Part shown: in pieces, positions 15,689-23,794 of the stretch
Position numbering within the stretch: position 1 is the stretch's first letter
How the letters are laid out: each line of letters opens with the position of its first letter
Origin: Nostoc sp. FACHB-892
GTDB taxonomy: Bacteria > Cyanobacteriota > Cyanobacteriia > Cyanobacteriales > Nostocaceae
DNA length: 52,965 bases
Assembly (NCBI RefSeq): GCF_014698795.1
Contig: NZ_JACJTR010000041.1
Span: forward strand, 1 to 52,965
Direction: 5' to 3'
Made by a program: the position numbers and the translations under genes
Notes under the pieces: model-generated
The model's database searches: none
Told to the model about the DNA's origin: nothing
The model's input: only the letters and a program-made list of their open reading frames with translations

Positions 15689-15960
15689 GAGAAAGTTGTC
15701 AGCACTGCGGCTTTGAATTTCGGCTCAATGTCGTTAGCGATCGCCAAACAGGTGCAAAATACCTGAGAGCCGGTTGCTGTGATGCTTTGTTGCGTCCGTG
15801 CCCTGACCCGGATGAGTTACTGCGATCGGCTAATCTTACTCCTTCGGAGCGCGAATATTTACAGCGAATAGCAAACCTTGGTTGGTTTAGCGGTAAAGTT
15901 GCTTTTGTGCTTCTCCAAATCGAAGCCAAGGCTAAGGCATCTGGAGGGGTAGCAGTATGA
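15685..15960 (+). CDS. Small zinc-finger-like protein coupled to rep
   Basis: Ninety-one residues. CQHCGF at the N-terminus and GCCDALLRPC about 30 residues later could bind zinc. The second half is helical (LTPSEREYLQRIANLGWFSGKVAFVLLQIEAKAK). Four-base overlaps join it to the genes on both sides. A role as an accessory replication factor is inferred from the coupling only. Confidence 0.65.
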   Translation: MRESCQHCGFEFRLNVVSDRQTGAKYLRAGCCDALLRPCPDPDELLRSANLTPSEREYLQRIANLGWFSGKVAFVLLQIEAKAKASGGVAV

Positions 15961-18900
15961 GTAAGTTTACTCCCTCCTCTCCAAGCCAGGAATGTCCAGT
16001 GTGCGGCGATATCTCCGGTAAATGCCGCCACGGTGATGAAATTGATCTATGTATGTCCTTTGCCAATGCCAAGCTTGGCGAAATCATAAATGGCCATAAG
16101 CTCCTTAAACAGAGTAAAGATGGGATGTGGGGAGTTTTCAAGCTTGATAATAGCCAAGAATGGAGTGATGAACAGCGAGAGCAGTGGCGATTAGACAGAG
16201 AGCGCAGAAAGCAACAGCAGAAATTCGAGAATGACTTACGCAAACAAAAATCGCTGTCAGCTATTGAAAAGCATGAAGAATACCAGAAATTCCTTGATGA
16301 ACTAACACTTCACCCAGAAGACGAAAAAGAATTATTGCGTCGCAGGTTCACTCACCGAGAAATTGAATTAGGTGGTTGGAAGTCGGTAGATCGATATCAC
16401 GAGCTAAAGCAAAAATATAGCAATTTACTTCCTGGTATCTCACCTGATGGTCAAGTAATTCTCACAAATTCCGGTTGGCTATGTCCGGTCAGGAATAAGG
16501 ACGGATTAATTGTAGGTATCCAAGTTCGATTAAGGGTAGTGCCTATAGGTGAGGGGCGATATCGCTGGTTATCCTCCAAAACTAAACAAAATCCAAACGG
16601 GCAATCACCTCATGTTTACCCACTAGGGGCTAATGATGGTGAATTGCCTTTAGCGTGTTTCTACCCCGAAGGAGAGCCAAAAGGGATTGCTTTGGCAGAA
16701 GGAGTTGGAGTAAAACCTTTTTATGTTGCCCAACGATTGGGGATGTTGACATTAGGAGGAGCCGGTGGGCAATGGGCATCTAGTCCCGTGACCTTCAAAG
16801 AATCGCTCGACCATTTTTCTGAGAAGATGGACGGATTGAAGTCTATTACCCTATATGTTGATGCCGGAGATGTTCTCAACAAATTAGTAATAGACCGATG
16901 GCAGAAAACAGTTCAGCTACTAGAAGAATGGGGCTGGACTGTTCATATTGCTTGGTGGAGTCAAGTCACCAAAAAAGATGATGATATTGATGAACTGCCA
17001 CCCGAAAAAATTAAAGATATCGGCTACATCACGCCAGATTATTTCTGGCAATTGGCCAAGCAAGAAAGGCGAAAGCTTTCTTTAACCAAAGTACTACTTG
17101 AGGATGAAAATCTACCTGTTGGTCATGCTCAAAATTGGCAGATGTGGTTAAATTCTCGAAAATACACTCCTGATATCATCGTTAACCAAGATGAATTTAA
17201 ATTCCCGGAAATCCCAGAATCTAATGTAATTATTGCTGTTAAGTCGGGGCTTGGAACTAACAAAACAGGAGCAATGATTCTCAAAATGCTAGAAGCTAGT
17301 AAAGGCGTAAGACTTATTGGTTACAGAAACAATTTGCTATTTCAAACCATCTGTAGGGCAACTGGCAAAGTCAAGCTTTACCATTTAAATGGAGAAGATG
17401 CAGGAAATCTAATACCAGATCAGGACACACACCTAGTATTTTGCCTTGATTCAATAGCAAAAGTGGATGGCTATTTTACAGGAAGAGATATATATCTAGA
17501 TGAAGCTTGCTCTGTTCTTTTACACGCCGTAAATGGGGGAACACTGGGGGATAGCCAAGCCAAAATAATCAAAATATTTACACGAGCGCTAGAGGTGTGC
17601 AATCGAATATTTCTCTTGGATGGCAACCTATCGGATATTTACGTCGATTTCGTTGCTAAGATAGCCCGAAACAAGCGAGTAATCAAGATTGAGAACCAAA
17701 AGAAAATTCCACCACACAATATCAAATTTATTGTAGGTATTGACCCCGAAGGGGAAATTAAAAGGCGCGATAAATCAGCTTTAGTTAACTACATTTGCTC
17801 GGAAGGAGTCACGCCCTGGATCGCGTGTGATTCCAAAGAATTTTCAAAAGTTTTAGATAGGCTCCTCAAAGACTTAGGTCGGTTTGGATTCTGCTTAAAT
17901 TCTGAAACTGCTGGTGAAGATTGGGCGAAAGAATTTATGCAATCTCCTGACTTATTCATCAAATCTCGTCAGCCTGATTACATGATAGTGTCGCCCACAG
18001 CCGAAAGTGGAGTAAGCGTAACAGCAAAACATTTCACGGACAAAATGACATTTTTTGTAGGTGTTCAGGCGACTAATGCCCAACATCAACAGATGTTTAG
18101 ACTTAGAGATAATTCAATCCCTCACTATGTAGTTTGCCCTGAGTATTCGTCAATTCAGGATAGGTCAACGCCCAAAACCTATCAACCAAAAAGATATTTA
18201 GAAATTTTAGAAGATCGAATAAATCAATCAGCGATGATGGCTGCATACGATTCAGGCAATCCCGAACGAGTTACGGAAGTGATTACTAAAGCTCTTGCAA
18301 GGAATCAGGATGAATGGTGGCATTTGGCAGGTCAACTGGGAGCGCTGGATCATTTTGAAATGCAAAATCTGAGATTATGCCTAATTCATGCATTAGAAGA
18401 GGCTGGACATAATGTTGAAATACTCGAATGGGAAACTAGCAAGGAGTTTACAGAGTTGATCAAGGAAGTTAGGGAAACAGTTCAACTAGAACACGCGCAA
18501 GAAGTTTTCACAGCAGAACCTTATGGCACACTTGAAGAGGCTAATAAATTAGCAAAATTAAATCAACGCAAGCCTGTACAAAGAAGAATTGAGAAAACAC
18601 GGTTTTTGGATAGGTTGCCAGGTATTGAAGAAAGCGAGGTTTACAGTGCAGATTTTATTTACGAAACTTATATCAAAGACAAACACTTTATCACTCAACA
18701 GCAACGGTTTTACTTTGTAAATAATTTTGAAATTTCTCAAAAGCGGAATGAAGTTGATTGGTTTTATCAAGCCACGGCTCAAGACTTCTTTAGCGCTCGA
18801 ATGAAAAAAATGTCTCACTTGGATATTTGGGCTTTAAAAAAATTAAATATACTGCAATTTACAAGTGGTGAATGGCATAAAGATATGCCAGAAGTAATTG

Positions 18901-19811
18901 CTTTTATTAAGGAAGCGCGATCGCCTGAGATCGTAAAAGCTTTGAATATAAGCCCAAAACCAGATTCAGCAAAAGGGGGGGAACGAATAGAGTATATTTC
19001 TAAGCTGCTAGAACTTATTGGCTTAAAATTTGCAAAACCTGAGCAAAGAATGATCGATGGGATAAGGCGAAGGGTTTACACTGTTAGCTCTGAAATCATA
19101 AATGACCCTAATCGGCTAGCGGTGTTAGCAGCAGTTGAAAAGAAAATGGATTGGTGGATGGCGGAAAAGAGCCAGGTGCATTGGTCAGAACAACCACTGG
19201 AACAAACCATCGCTCAAAATTCTACCCTGCACACGACCCCCCCAACTTATATAAACCAGGGGGGTGGTGTGCAGTTTGAAAACCCAGAGCAGCAAACCGA
19301 AATAGGTAATTCTACCCTGCACACGACCCCCCCAACTTATATAAGCCAAGGGGGTGGTGTGCAGCCTGAAAATCTAAATTCTTCCTCCGAAACGAATACG
19401 TCTTCCCTACACACCACCCTCCCAACTTATATAAACCAGGAGGATGGTGTGCAGTTTGAAAATCAACACTCAACAGAACAATTAGCACAGCAGGCGATCG
19501 CGGTTGAGTTACAGCCAGTATTGTCTACTTTGAAAGAAATCAAGTTAGCTGAACTCAAAGTTTGCAATTCAGAGGTCAGCGAAGGAACCGATAACCATTT
19601 ACCGCTATGGTCTGGGGTAAGGCTGAGATTACAGCAGGGTTTAGAGAGCGCTGGTAGGTTTTATCAAGAAACGGTTTTGGAAATTGGGGAGACCATTGGG
19701 GTCGCTGAGGGTGAGCCATTCTGGAACGGATGCTTAAGTCGCTGGCACGTCGTTGTTAACTTTCCCTGCGGATGTAAATCGGTTGCCTGTGATTGGCTAG
19801 CGATCGCCTAA
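15957..19811 (+). CDS. Plasmid replication protein, CyRepA1-like (TOPRIM and P-loop)
   Basis: A 1284-residue initiator of the large cyanobacterial plasmid Rep type, which combines primase- and helicase-like parts. Visible in order: zinc-binding start (CPVCGDISGKCRHGD), a charged helix, and a TOPRIM/DUF3854-like region with IALAEGVGVKPF (about 245) and ITLYVDAGD (about 300). The P-loop helicase-like part has KSGLGTNKT (about 430) and a DEAC-type Walker B, IYLDEACS (about 515), then SPTAESGVSV (about 680). A distal low-complexity region carries three 30-residue repeats. It should act at the plasmid origin to open and prime DNA. It is coupled by ATGA to the zinc-finger-like gene. The exact family name is from memory; the domain order is what I see. 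Confidence 0.8.
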   Translation: MSKFTPSSPSQECPVCGDISGKCRHGDEIDLCMSFANAKLGEIINGHKLLKQSKDGMWGVFKLDNSQEWSDEQREQWRLDRERRKQQQKFENDLRKQKSLSAIEKHEEYQKFLDELTLHPEDEKELLRRRFTHREIELGGWKSVDRYHELKQKYSNLLPGISPDGQVILTNSGWLCPVRNKDGLIVGIQVRLRVVPIGEGRYRWLSSKTKQNPNGQSPHVYPLGANDGELPLACFYPEGEPKGIALAEGVGVKPFYVAQRLGMLTLGGAGGQWASSPVTFKESLDHFSEKMDGLKSITLYVDAGDVLNKLVIDRWQKTVQLLEEWGWTVHIAWWSQVTKKDDDIDELPPEKIKDIGYITPDYFWQLAKQERRKLSLTKVLLEDENLPVGHAQNWQMWLNSRKYTPDIIVNQDEFKFPEIPESNVIIAVKSGLGTNKTGAMILKMLEASKGVRLIGYRNNLLFQTICRATGKVKLYHLNGEDAGNLIPDQDTHLVFCLDSIAKVDGYFTGRDIYLDEACSVLLHAVNGGTLGDSQAKIIKIFTRALEVCNRIFLLDGNLSDIYVDFVAKIARNKRVIKIENQKKIPPHNIKFIVGIDPEGEIKRRDKSALVNYICSEGVTPWIACDSKEFSKVLDRLLKDLGRFGFCLNSETAGEDWAKEFMQSPDLFIKSRQPDYMIVSPTAESGVSVTAKHFTDKMTFFVGVQATNAQHQQMFRLRDNSIPHYVVCPEYSSIQDRSTPKTYQPKRYLEILEDRINQSAMMAAYDSGNPERVTEVITKALARNQDEWWHLAGQLGALDHFEMQNLRLCLIHALEEAGHNVEILEWETSKEFTELIKEVRETVQLEHAQEVFTAEPYGTLEEANKLAKLNQRKPVQRRIEKTRFLDRLPGIEESEVYSADFIYETYIKDKHFITQQQRFYFVNNFEISQKRNEVDWFYQATAQDFFSARMKKMSHLDIWALKKLNILQFTSGEWHKDMPEVIAFIKEARSPEIVKALNISPKPDSAKGGERIEYISKLLELIGLKFAKPEQRMIDGIRRRVYTVSSEIINDPNRLAVLAAVEKKMDWWMAEKSQVHWSEQPLEQTIAQNSTLHTTPPTYINQGGGVQFENPEQQTEIGNSTLHTTPPTYISQGGGVQPENLNSSSETNTSSLHTTLPTYINQEDGVQFENQHSTEQLAQQAIAVELQPVLSTLKEIKLAELKVCNSEVSEGTDNHLPLWSGVRLRLQQGLESAGRFYQETVLEIGETIGVAEGEPFWNGCLSRWHVVVNFPCGCKSVACDWLAIA
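19216..19460 (+). repeat. Three 90-bp tandem repeats, each a hairpin, inside rep
   Basis: Palindromic units at 19227-19274, 19317-19364 and 19407-19454 recur at exactly 90 bp, so the protein gains a 30-residue repeat beginning STLHTTPPTYINQGGG. Each unit has arms of about 17 bp (CTGCACAC plus a C-run, against a G-run plus GTGTGCAG) around AACTTATATAAACCA. In the third unit a C-to-T change in one arm is matched by G-to-A in the other, so pairing is kept. Confidence 0.85.
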
Positions 19812-19889
19812 CATCTCAAATTTCAAAACCTATTTTCAAAATATATGACACTTGAAGCTAACAGATGATGAAACTCTGGTGAATCAAAA

Positions 19890-19948
19890 TTGTGTCATAT
19901 TGAGTCAATAAATGTTCATCTGGTGTCAAGAAATATTCATTTTGTGTC
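19890..19948 (+). promoter_or_regulatory. Iteron-like direct repeats after rep
   Basis: AATGTTCATCTGGTGTC (19911-19927) and AATATTCATTTTGTGTC (19932-19948) match at 14 of 17 positions, 21 bp apart. A third, partial copy ends in TTGTGTC at 19890-19896, 31 bp upstream. Spacings near whole helical turns put the sites on one DNA face, as in Rep-binding iterons or a multi-site operator for the next gene. Confidence 0.55.
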
Positions 19949-19983
19949 GCTTATCATTAAAAATGAAATATTTCTGATTCAAA

Positions 19984-20463
19984 ATGAGTAAAAAAATCAA
20001 AGAACTTGACTCAAATGACTTCCATATTGCTGAATTGTTAGCGCGAGGAGTAACTGAAGCAGAAATTTTATCTGTTTATGGTAAAAGTCGTAGTTCCTTA
20101 CAACGGTTGAAGGCAAGAGAAGATTTTCAATTATTAGTGCAAGAGGCAAAAGCAAACTTAAAGATAGCGATCGCTGAGGTTTCTTATGTTTCCAACAGAG
20201 AACAGCACTTACAAAAGCTAGAGCGATTTAGGGAGAATCGTGAAAAATTGGGGATGGAACTAGTAAAAACTGGCTTAAAGCTTCTTAAATTAATTAATCA
20301 ACGCCTTGAAAATGCTGAAGCCAATGATTTGTCACCTAACCAAATTCCTTCTCATTTAAAAGGCGTTTGCATGGCTTTCGATTCTGGATTTAACATGACT
20401 GCTCAAGCTCTTGGTATAGAGAGAATGCTGGAGATATTCAATCAGATTGAAATTGAAGAGTAG
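19984..20463 (+). CDS. Putative HTH protein downstream of rep
   Basis: A 159-residue protein. The N-terminus, AELLARGVTEAEILSVYGKSR, looks like the helix-turn-helix of small-terminase or transposase-type DNA-binding proteins. It continues with a long charged helix (EQHLQKLERFRENREKLGMELVK). It begins 36 bp after the iteron-like repeats, which may be its operator. Function beyond DNA binding unknown. Confidence 0.6.
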   Translation: MSKKIKELDSNDFHIAELLARGVTEAEILSVYGKSRSSLQRLKAREDFQLLVQEAKANLKIAIAEVSYVSNREQHLQKLERFRENREKLGMELVKTGLKLLKLINQRLENAEANDLSPNQIPSHLKGVCMAFDSGFNMTAQALGIERMLEIFNQIEIEE

Positions 20464-20616
20464 CGATCGCAGCCCTTTACGCAAGACAATTATCCATGTC
20501 CAAAGTTCTTCCCCTTCGAGGAATGTACGAAATTTTGCACATTGTTGATATTAGTTAGTGTATGGGGCGATCGCCATTCAATAGGAGAAATATGTATCTC
20601 TTTGAAGGAGACACAA

Positions 20617-21003
20617 TTAATCCCAAACAAAGTTTTTCCAGTTAACTGGGATTAAGCCCTTTGTGACTAATCTGCTTTTCATTCCCTCGTGTTTTTGATC
20701 AAGTCTAAGGGCATGACAAATGGGGCAAAGGGTTCTCAAATTTGAAGCGTGGTTGCTGCCGCCAGATGATAATGGACGAATATGGTCAATGTGGGCAGTT
20801 TTCAGTTCTATTTCCCCCATGCACAGACCACTGTTTTTGGGAGGTGAATCTGTTGGACTTTGACAAATACCGCGATCGCGGTTGTAAATGCTTTGGCGCG
20901 TAACTTTCCATTGTTCTAGTGGCTGGCGTCGCCACCAAAAAACAGGAAGGTTTGGATGCTGACGACGTTGCTTGATTTGTAAGTACAAATTGCTTGATAA
21001 CAT
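20617..21003 (-). CDS. HNH endonuclease
   Basis: A 128-residue nuclease. The HNH core reads HIDHIRPLSSGG, then NLRTLCPICHALR; the CxxC in the second part and the cysteines in GICQSP and GLCMGE may hold a structural zinc. Members of this fold nick or cut DNA in phages, introns and restriction systems. It is downstream of the 21077-21700 gene on the same strand, separated by a pentanucleotide repeat tract that forms its 5' leader. Confidence 0.85.
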   Translation of the reverse strand: MLSSNLYLQIKQRRQHPNLPVFWWRRQPLEQWKVTRQSIYNRDRGICQSPTDSPPKNSGLCMGEIELKTAHIDHIRPLSSGGSNHASNLRTLCPICHALRLDQKHEGMKSRLVTKGLIPVNWKNFVWD

Positions 21004-21072
21004 GACTTGACTTGACTTAACTTGGCATGACGTGACTCAACGTAACTAAACGCGACTGGACTGGACACAACA
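21003..21072. repeat. Degenerate pentanucleotide tandem repeat
   Basis: About 13 consecutive five-base units of the pattern TGACT (variants TAACT, TGACG, CAACG, CGACT, GGACT) fill the gap between two minus-strand genes. On the minus strand it reads AGTCA-type units running directly into the ATG of the HNH gene. Confidence 0.75.
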
Positions 21073-21076
21073 TATA

Positions 21077-21700
21077 CTAGAGAATGGCAAAACTAGTCAC
21101 ATCAAACCGCCCATAGCCAATGCTTCCTCTCCCATCGCCAATGCCGACTAAAGTACCAGCATTAACGATAGCTGTCTCTAATGACTTTCTATCAACGACG
21201 ACAGAATCCCACAGAATAGTAAACGAGCAGCGCCACCCAGGTTTGACTACAACACGATAGCGGATATTTCTGGCTTTAGTAGATGGGTTACGAACACCAA
21301 TTACTTCCACATAGCTATCCGGTAGTTTCTCATTTTTAACAGTTCCTGCTTCAACTATCTGAGGAGGATCTGGCAGTTTTATTGGCTGGGAGGCACTATT
21401 TTGGATATAAATTTGATCGTCCATTACTTGTAAAGTACTAGCAATATCTGCAAGAAAGTTACCCTTACCACGCTTAACTGTTTTACCGCCATTTTTGATT
21501 GCGCCAAAAAAGTAAGTTGGCAGCAGAAATAGTTGCCTCTCCTCGTCCATCAAAACCGTTTTTTTCCATTCATTGGGACTGTTACCAGCAACACCATCTT
21601 TCTCTTTAGCTTCTAACGGCAATGCGTCAATGCCAAAGTGGTGTATTGCAAGTGTCCTGGTTCCCAGAACCGTGACTTCTGCTTGCAGAATATTTGCCAT
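21077..21700 (-). CDS. Phage/plasmid-type protein of unknown function
   Basis: A 207-residue beta-rich protein from ATG 21700; GTG 21724 would add eight residues. The N-terminus (AEVTVLGTRTLAIHHFGIDALP) and the C-terminal GTLVGIGDGRGSIGYGRFDV recall a common phage protein type that ends in a glycine-rich GIGxxRxxxGRF motif. That motif is also reminiscent of RAMP-type RNA-binding folds. No catalytic residues are evident. It probably forms an operon with the HNH gene downstream. Confidence 0.6.
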   Translation of the reverse strand: MANILQAEVTVLGTRTLAIHHFGIDALPLEAKEKDGVAGNSPNEWKKTVLMDEERQLFLLPTYFFGAIKNGGKTVKRGKGNFLADIASTLQVMDDQIYIQNSASQPIKLPDPPQIVEAGTVKNEKLPDSYVEVIGVRNPSTKARNIRYRVVVKPGWRCSFTILWDSVVVDRKSLETAIVNAGTLVGIGDGRGSIGYGRFDVTSFAIL

Positions 21701-21832
21701 ATTTAGGGAGACTAGGAATGACACGAATCAGCCTCATTGATGATTCACATCAACGAGATACCAAAGAAATTAAGTTGCAACAACAAACAGCGATCGCTTG
21801 ATCGCTATCAAGCTATTACTACATAATTAGTT

Positions 21833-21966
21833 AAGTCGTTTTGGCTAAGTTGTTTTGGGACTAAAAGGCGGTAGCTGCGTTTTTTCGGGACGGTTGCTAT
21901 CGTCAATATAGTTATTTAACCAAATCTACTTAGCTACGTCAATTAAATTAGCTAAATTGGTTTAAC
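21833..21966. promoter_or_regulatory. Repeats and palindrome before the Xre regulator
   Basis: TAAGTCGTTTTGG and TAAGTTGTTTTGG are adjacent direct repeats (about 21833-21860). TTAACCAA (21916-21923) with TAGCTA (21931-21936) is mirrored by TAGCTA (21949-21954) with TTGGTTTAA (21957-21965), directly before the ATG at 21973. Autoregulation by the Xre protein is likely. Confidence 0.5.
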
Positions 21967-21972
21967 TACAAG

Positions 21973-22215
21973 ATGTCAAAGCAGGGAAATAGTGAACCCA
22001 AGGTAATTTCTAAGCTTGCAGAATACAGGAAAAGGAAAGGGTTAAGCCAGGATGACTTGGCTCAACAGACTGGATTAACCAAAACAACTGTTCAAAATTG
22101 GGAGAACGGTAGAAATCTGGGTGCTGTAATCAGGGTTCTCAAAGTATGCCAGAGGCTCGATGTTGATATCAGGGAGCTTTTTGACTTAAAAGATACCAAC
22201 GATGAAGTCCCTTGA
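21973..22215 (+). CDS. Xre-family transcriptional regulator
   Basis: Eighty residues forming one Xre/Cro helix-turn-helix domain: LAEYRKRKGLSQDDLAQQTGLTKTTVQNWENG is textbook for the fold. It has no additional domain, so it is probably a simple repressor like those of phages and toxin-antitoxin loci. A palindromic region overlapping its leader suggests it controls itself. No toxin gene is adjacent. Confidence 0.9.
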   Translation: MSKQGNSEPKVISKLAEYRKRKGLSQDDLAQQTGLTKTTVQNWENGRNLGAVIRVLKVCQRLDVDIRELFDLKDTNDEVP

Positions 22216-22624
22216 GCGATCGCCGACAACTAGACCCAATTTCAACTTGATGAGCAAGTAAGTCAGCATGTAGCTACCACAACAAGCGCCATACTAAGGC
22301 TGATATCAAAACAGCTATCAGTTTGTAGTCAAGCAGGAACCCGCACAGTGTGGGTTCCGTAATAGCAGGGTGGTAGAGATGGAACTACTATTTTCTTCCT
22401 ACATTAGAAGTCTTTGCGGCAGCTGTGGGGAGGATTACCCGGATATGGTCTGGTTGAGTAACTTCTGCTTCTAAATTTCTACACTTCTGGTGGCAAGCAC
22501 TCTCTATGAATGAGTATCGCTTCAGTTTCCCTGTTCAATAATCCACCACTCGCTAATTTCGTGTTCAAACTTGATAAATAACGGGAACAATAATTATGTA
22601 GATGTATAAATATATAAAATAACA
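22216..22624. other. Intergenic region without recognised gene
   Basis: No supported reading frame. It holds one HIP1-like site and a hairpin, GGAACCC with GGGTTCC (about 22336-22358), without a T-run. The AT-rich end before 22625 (ATAATTATGTAGATGTATAAATATATAAAAT) probably contains the promoter of the following two-gene operon. Confidence 0.5.
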
Positions 22625-23794
22625 ATGAGTGGAAAAAAGAAACCCTGGCTGCCTATAGTTATTGCAGTATTTTTAAGTTGGTTTGGCGTTAGTAAAATCC
22701 TGCAAATTACGAAAGATTATTCAGCACATCAACAAGCAATTACCGATGTGCAGGTAATTGTTAATGAAAATAGTAATATTAATAGTATTCCCAATTTGGA
22801 TGCTTTAAAAGCAAACCAAACCAAGATACAGCAAACCATTGAAAAGCTAAAACTAGTTCCAAATCTACCAGGATATCCATATCAGAATGCCCAAAATCAA
22901 ATATCACAGTTGAATCAATTACTCGCTCAAGTTGACTCGAAAATCCAGGTTGAAGAAGCAGCTTTAACTAATTTACAAGCCGCACTGAAATTAGATGAGG
23001 AAGCAGCAATACTAGTCCAAGATAAAGCTTACTCAAATAATTGGCAAGAAGCGAAAGGTAAATGGCAGCAGGCAATTAGCATTTTAGAAAAAATTCCTAC
23101 AGCTACATATGTTTCCGATACAGCAAAGCTTGGAATATCATCTGTAAAACGCAACTTTAATGATGTAGATAAGGTGATTACAAGTGAAGAAAAATCACTT
23201 CAAAACTTTTCATCAGCAGTTGAATTAGCTCAAAAAGCTACTAACCTTACTAAAGATACTACATTAATCACATTACCTGAATTATTGAATGCAAAGTTGC
23301 AATGGCAGCAGGCAATTAATTTGCTTGTAAATGTTTCTTCGATAACTAATCTATCTTTTAAAGCACAATCGCAACTTAGCATTTATCGCAATAATTATCG
23401 CCAAGTTAGTAATGCAATTGATGAAATTAAAAAATGTCTAACACAAAAAACTAGTTTTGAGAGTGAGTGTACAGCAAGCGTATCGTTAGATATTAGCCCT
23501 CCTGAAACCCTAACCGCATTGCTCGAAGATATCAAAAAAGAAGAAGATGCTAATAATCAAATTGCTTCTTCTGAATTTAACAGTACATCTGGTACTTCGT
23601 CAGATACTTCAGACGACTCTAGCAGTAGTAACTATAGCGGCTACAGTAGTGGTTATCGTAGCCATTCAGGTTCAGTTTTCGTACATGGATACACTCGTAG
23701 AGATGGAACTTACGTCAATAGTCACACCCGCAGCGCTCCAAGTTCTCGTGTAAGTGGTTTTGGTAGTTTTCGTTCTGGAGGAGCGAGTTCATGA
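22625..23794 (+). CDS. Membrane-anchored coiled-coil protein with Ser/Gly-rich tail
   Basis: A 389-residue protein. A basic start and one membrane segment (WLPIVIAVFLSWFGVSKIL, about 8-27) are followed by a long helical region with internal similarity: KWQQAISILEKI and QWQQAINLLVNV recur about 80 residues apart. The tail (about 310-389) is Ser/Tyr/Gly-rich and contains VHGYTRRDGTYVNSHTRS, a YxRxDGTYVxxHxRS-like motif common in cyanobacterial envelope proteins. ATGA overlap couples it to the ATP-grasp gene. It may present or scaffold the substrate of that enzyme at the membrane; this is inference. Confidence 0.75.
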   Translation: MSGKKKPWLPIVIAVFLSWFGVSKILQITKDYSAHQQAITDVQVIVNENSNINSIPNLDALKANQTKIQQTIEKLKLVPNLPGYPYQNAQNQISQLNQLLAQVDSKIQVEEAALTNLQAALKLDEEAAILVQDKAYSNNWQEAKGKWQQAISILEKIPTATYVSDTAKLGISSVKRNFNDVDKVITSEEKSLQNFSSAVELAQKATNLTKDTTLITLPELLNAKLQWQQAINLLVNVSSITNLSFKAQSQLSIYRNNYRQVSNAIDEIKKCLTQKTSFESECTASVSLDISPPETLTALLEDIKKEEDANNQIASSEFNSTSGTSSDTSDDSSSSNYSGYSSGYRSHSGSVFVHGYTRRDGTYVNSHTRSAPSSRVSGFGSFRSGGASS

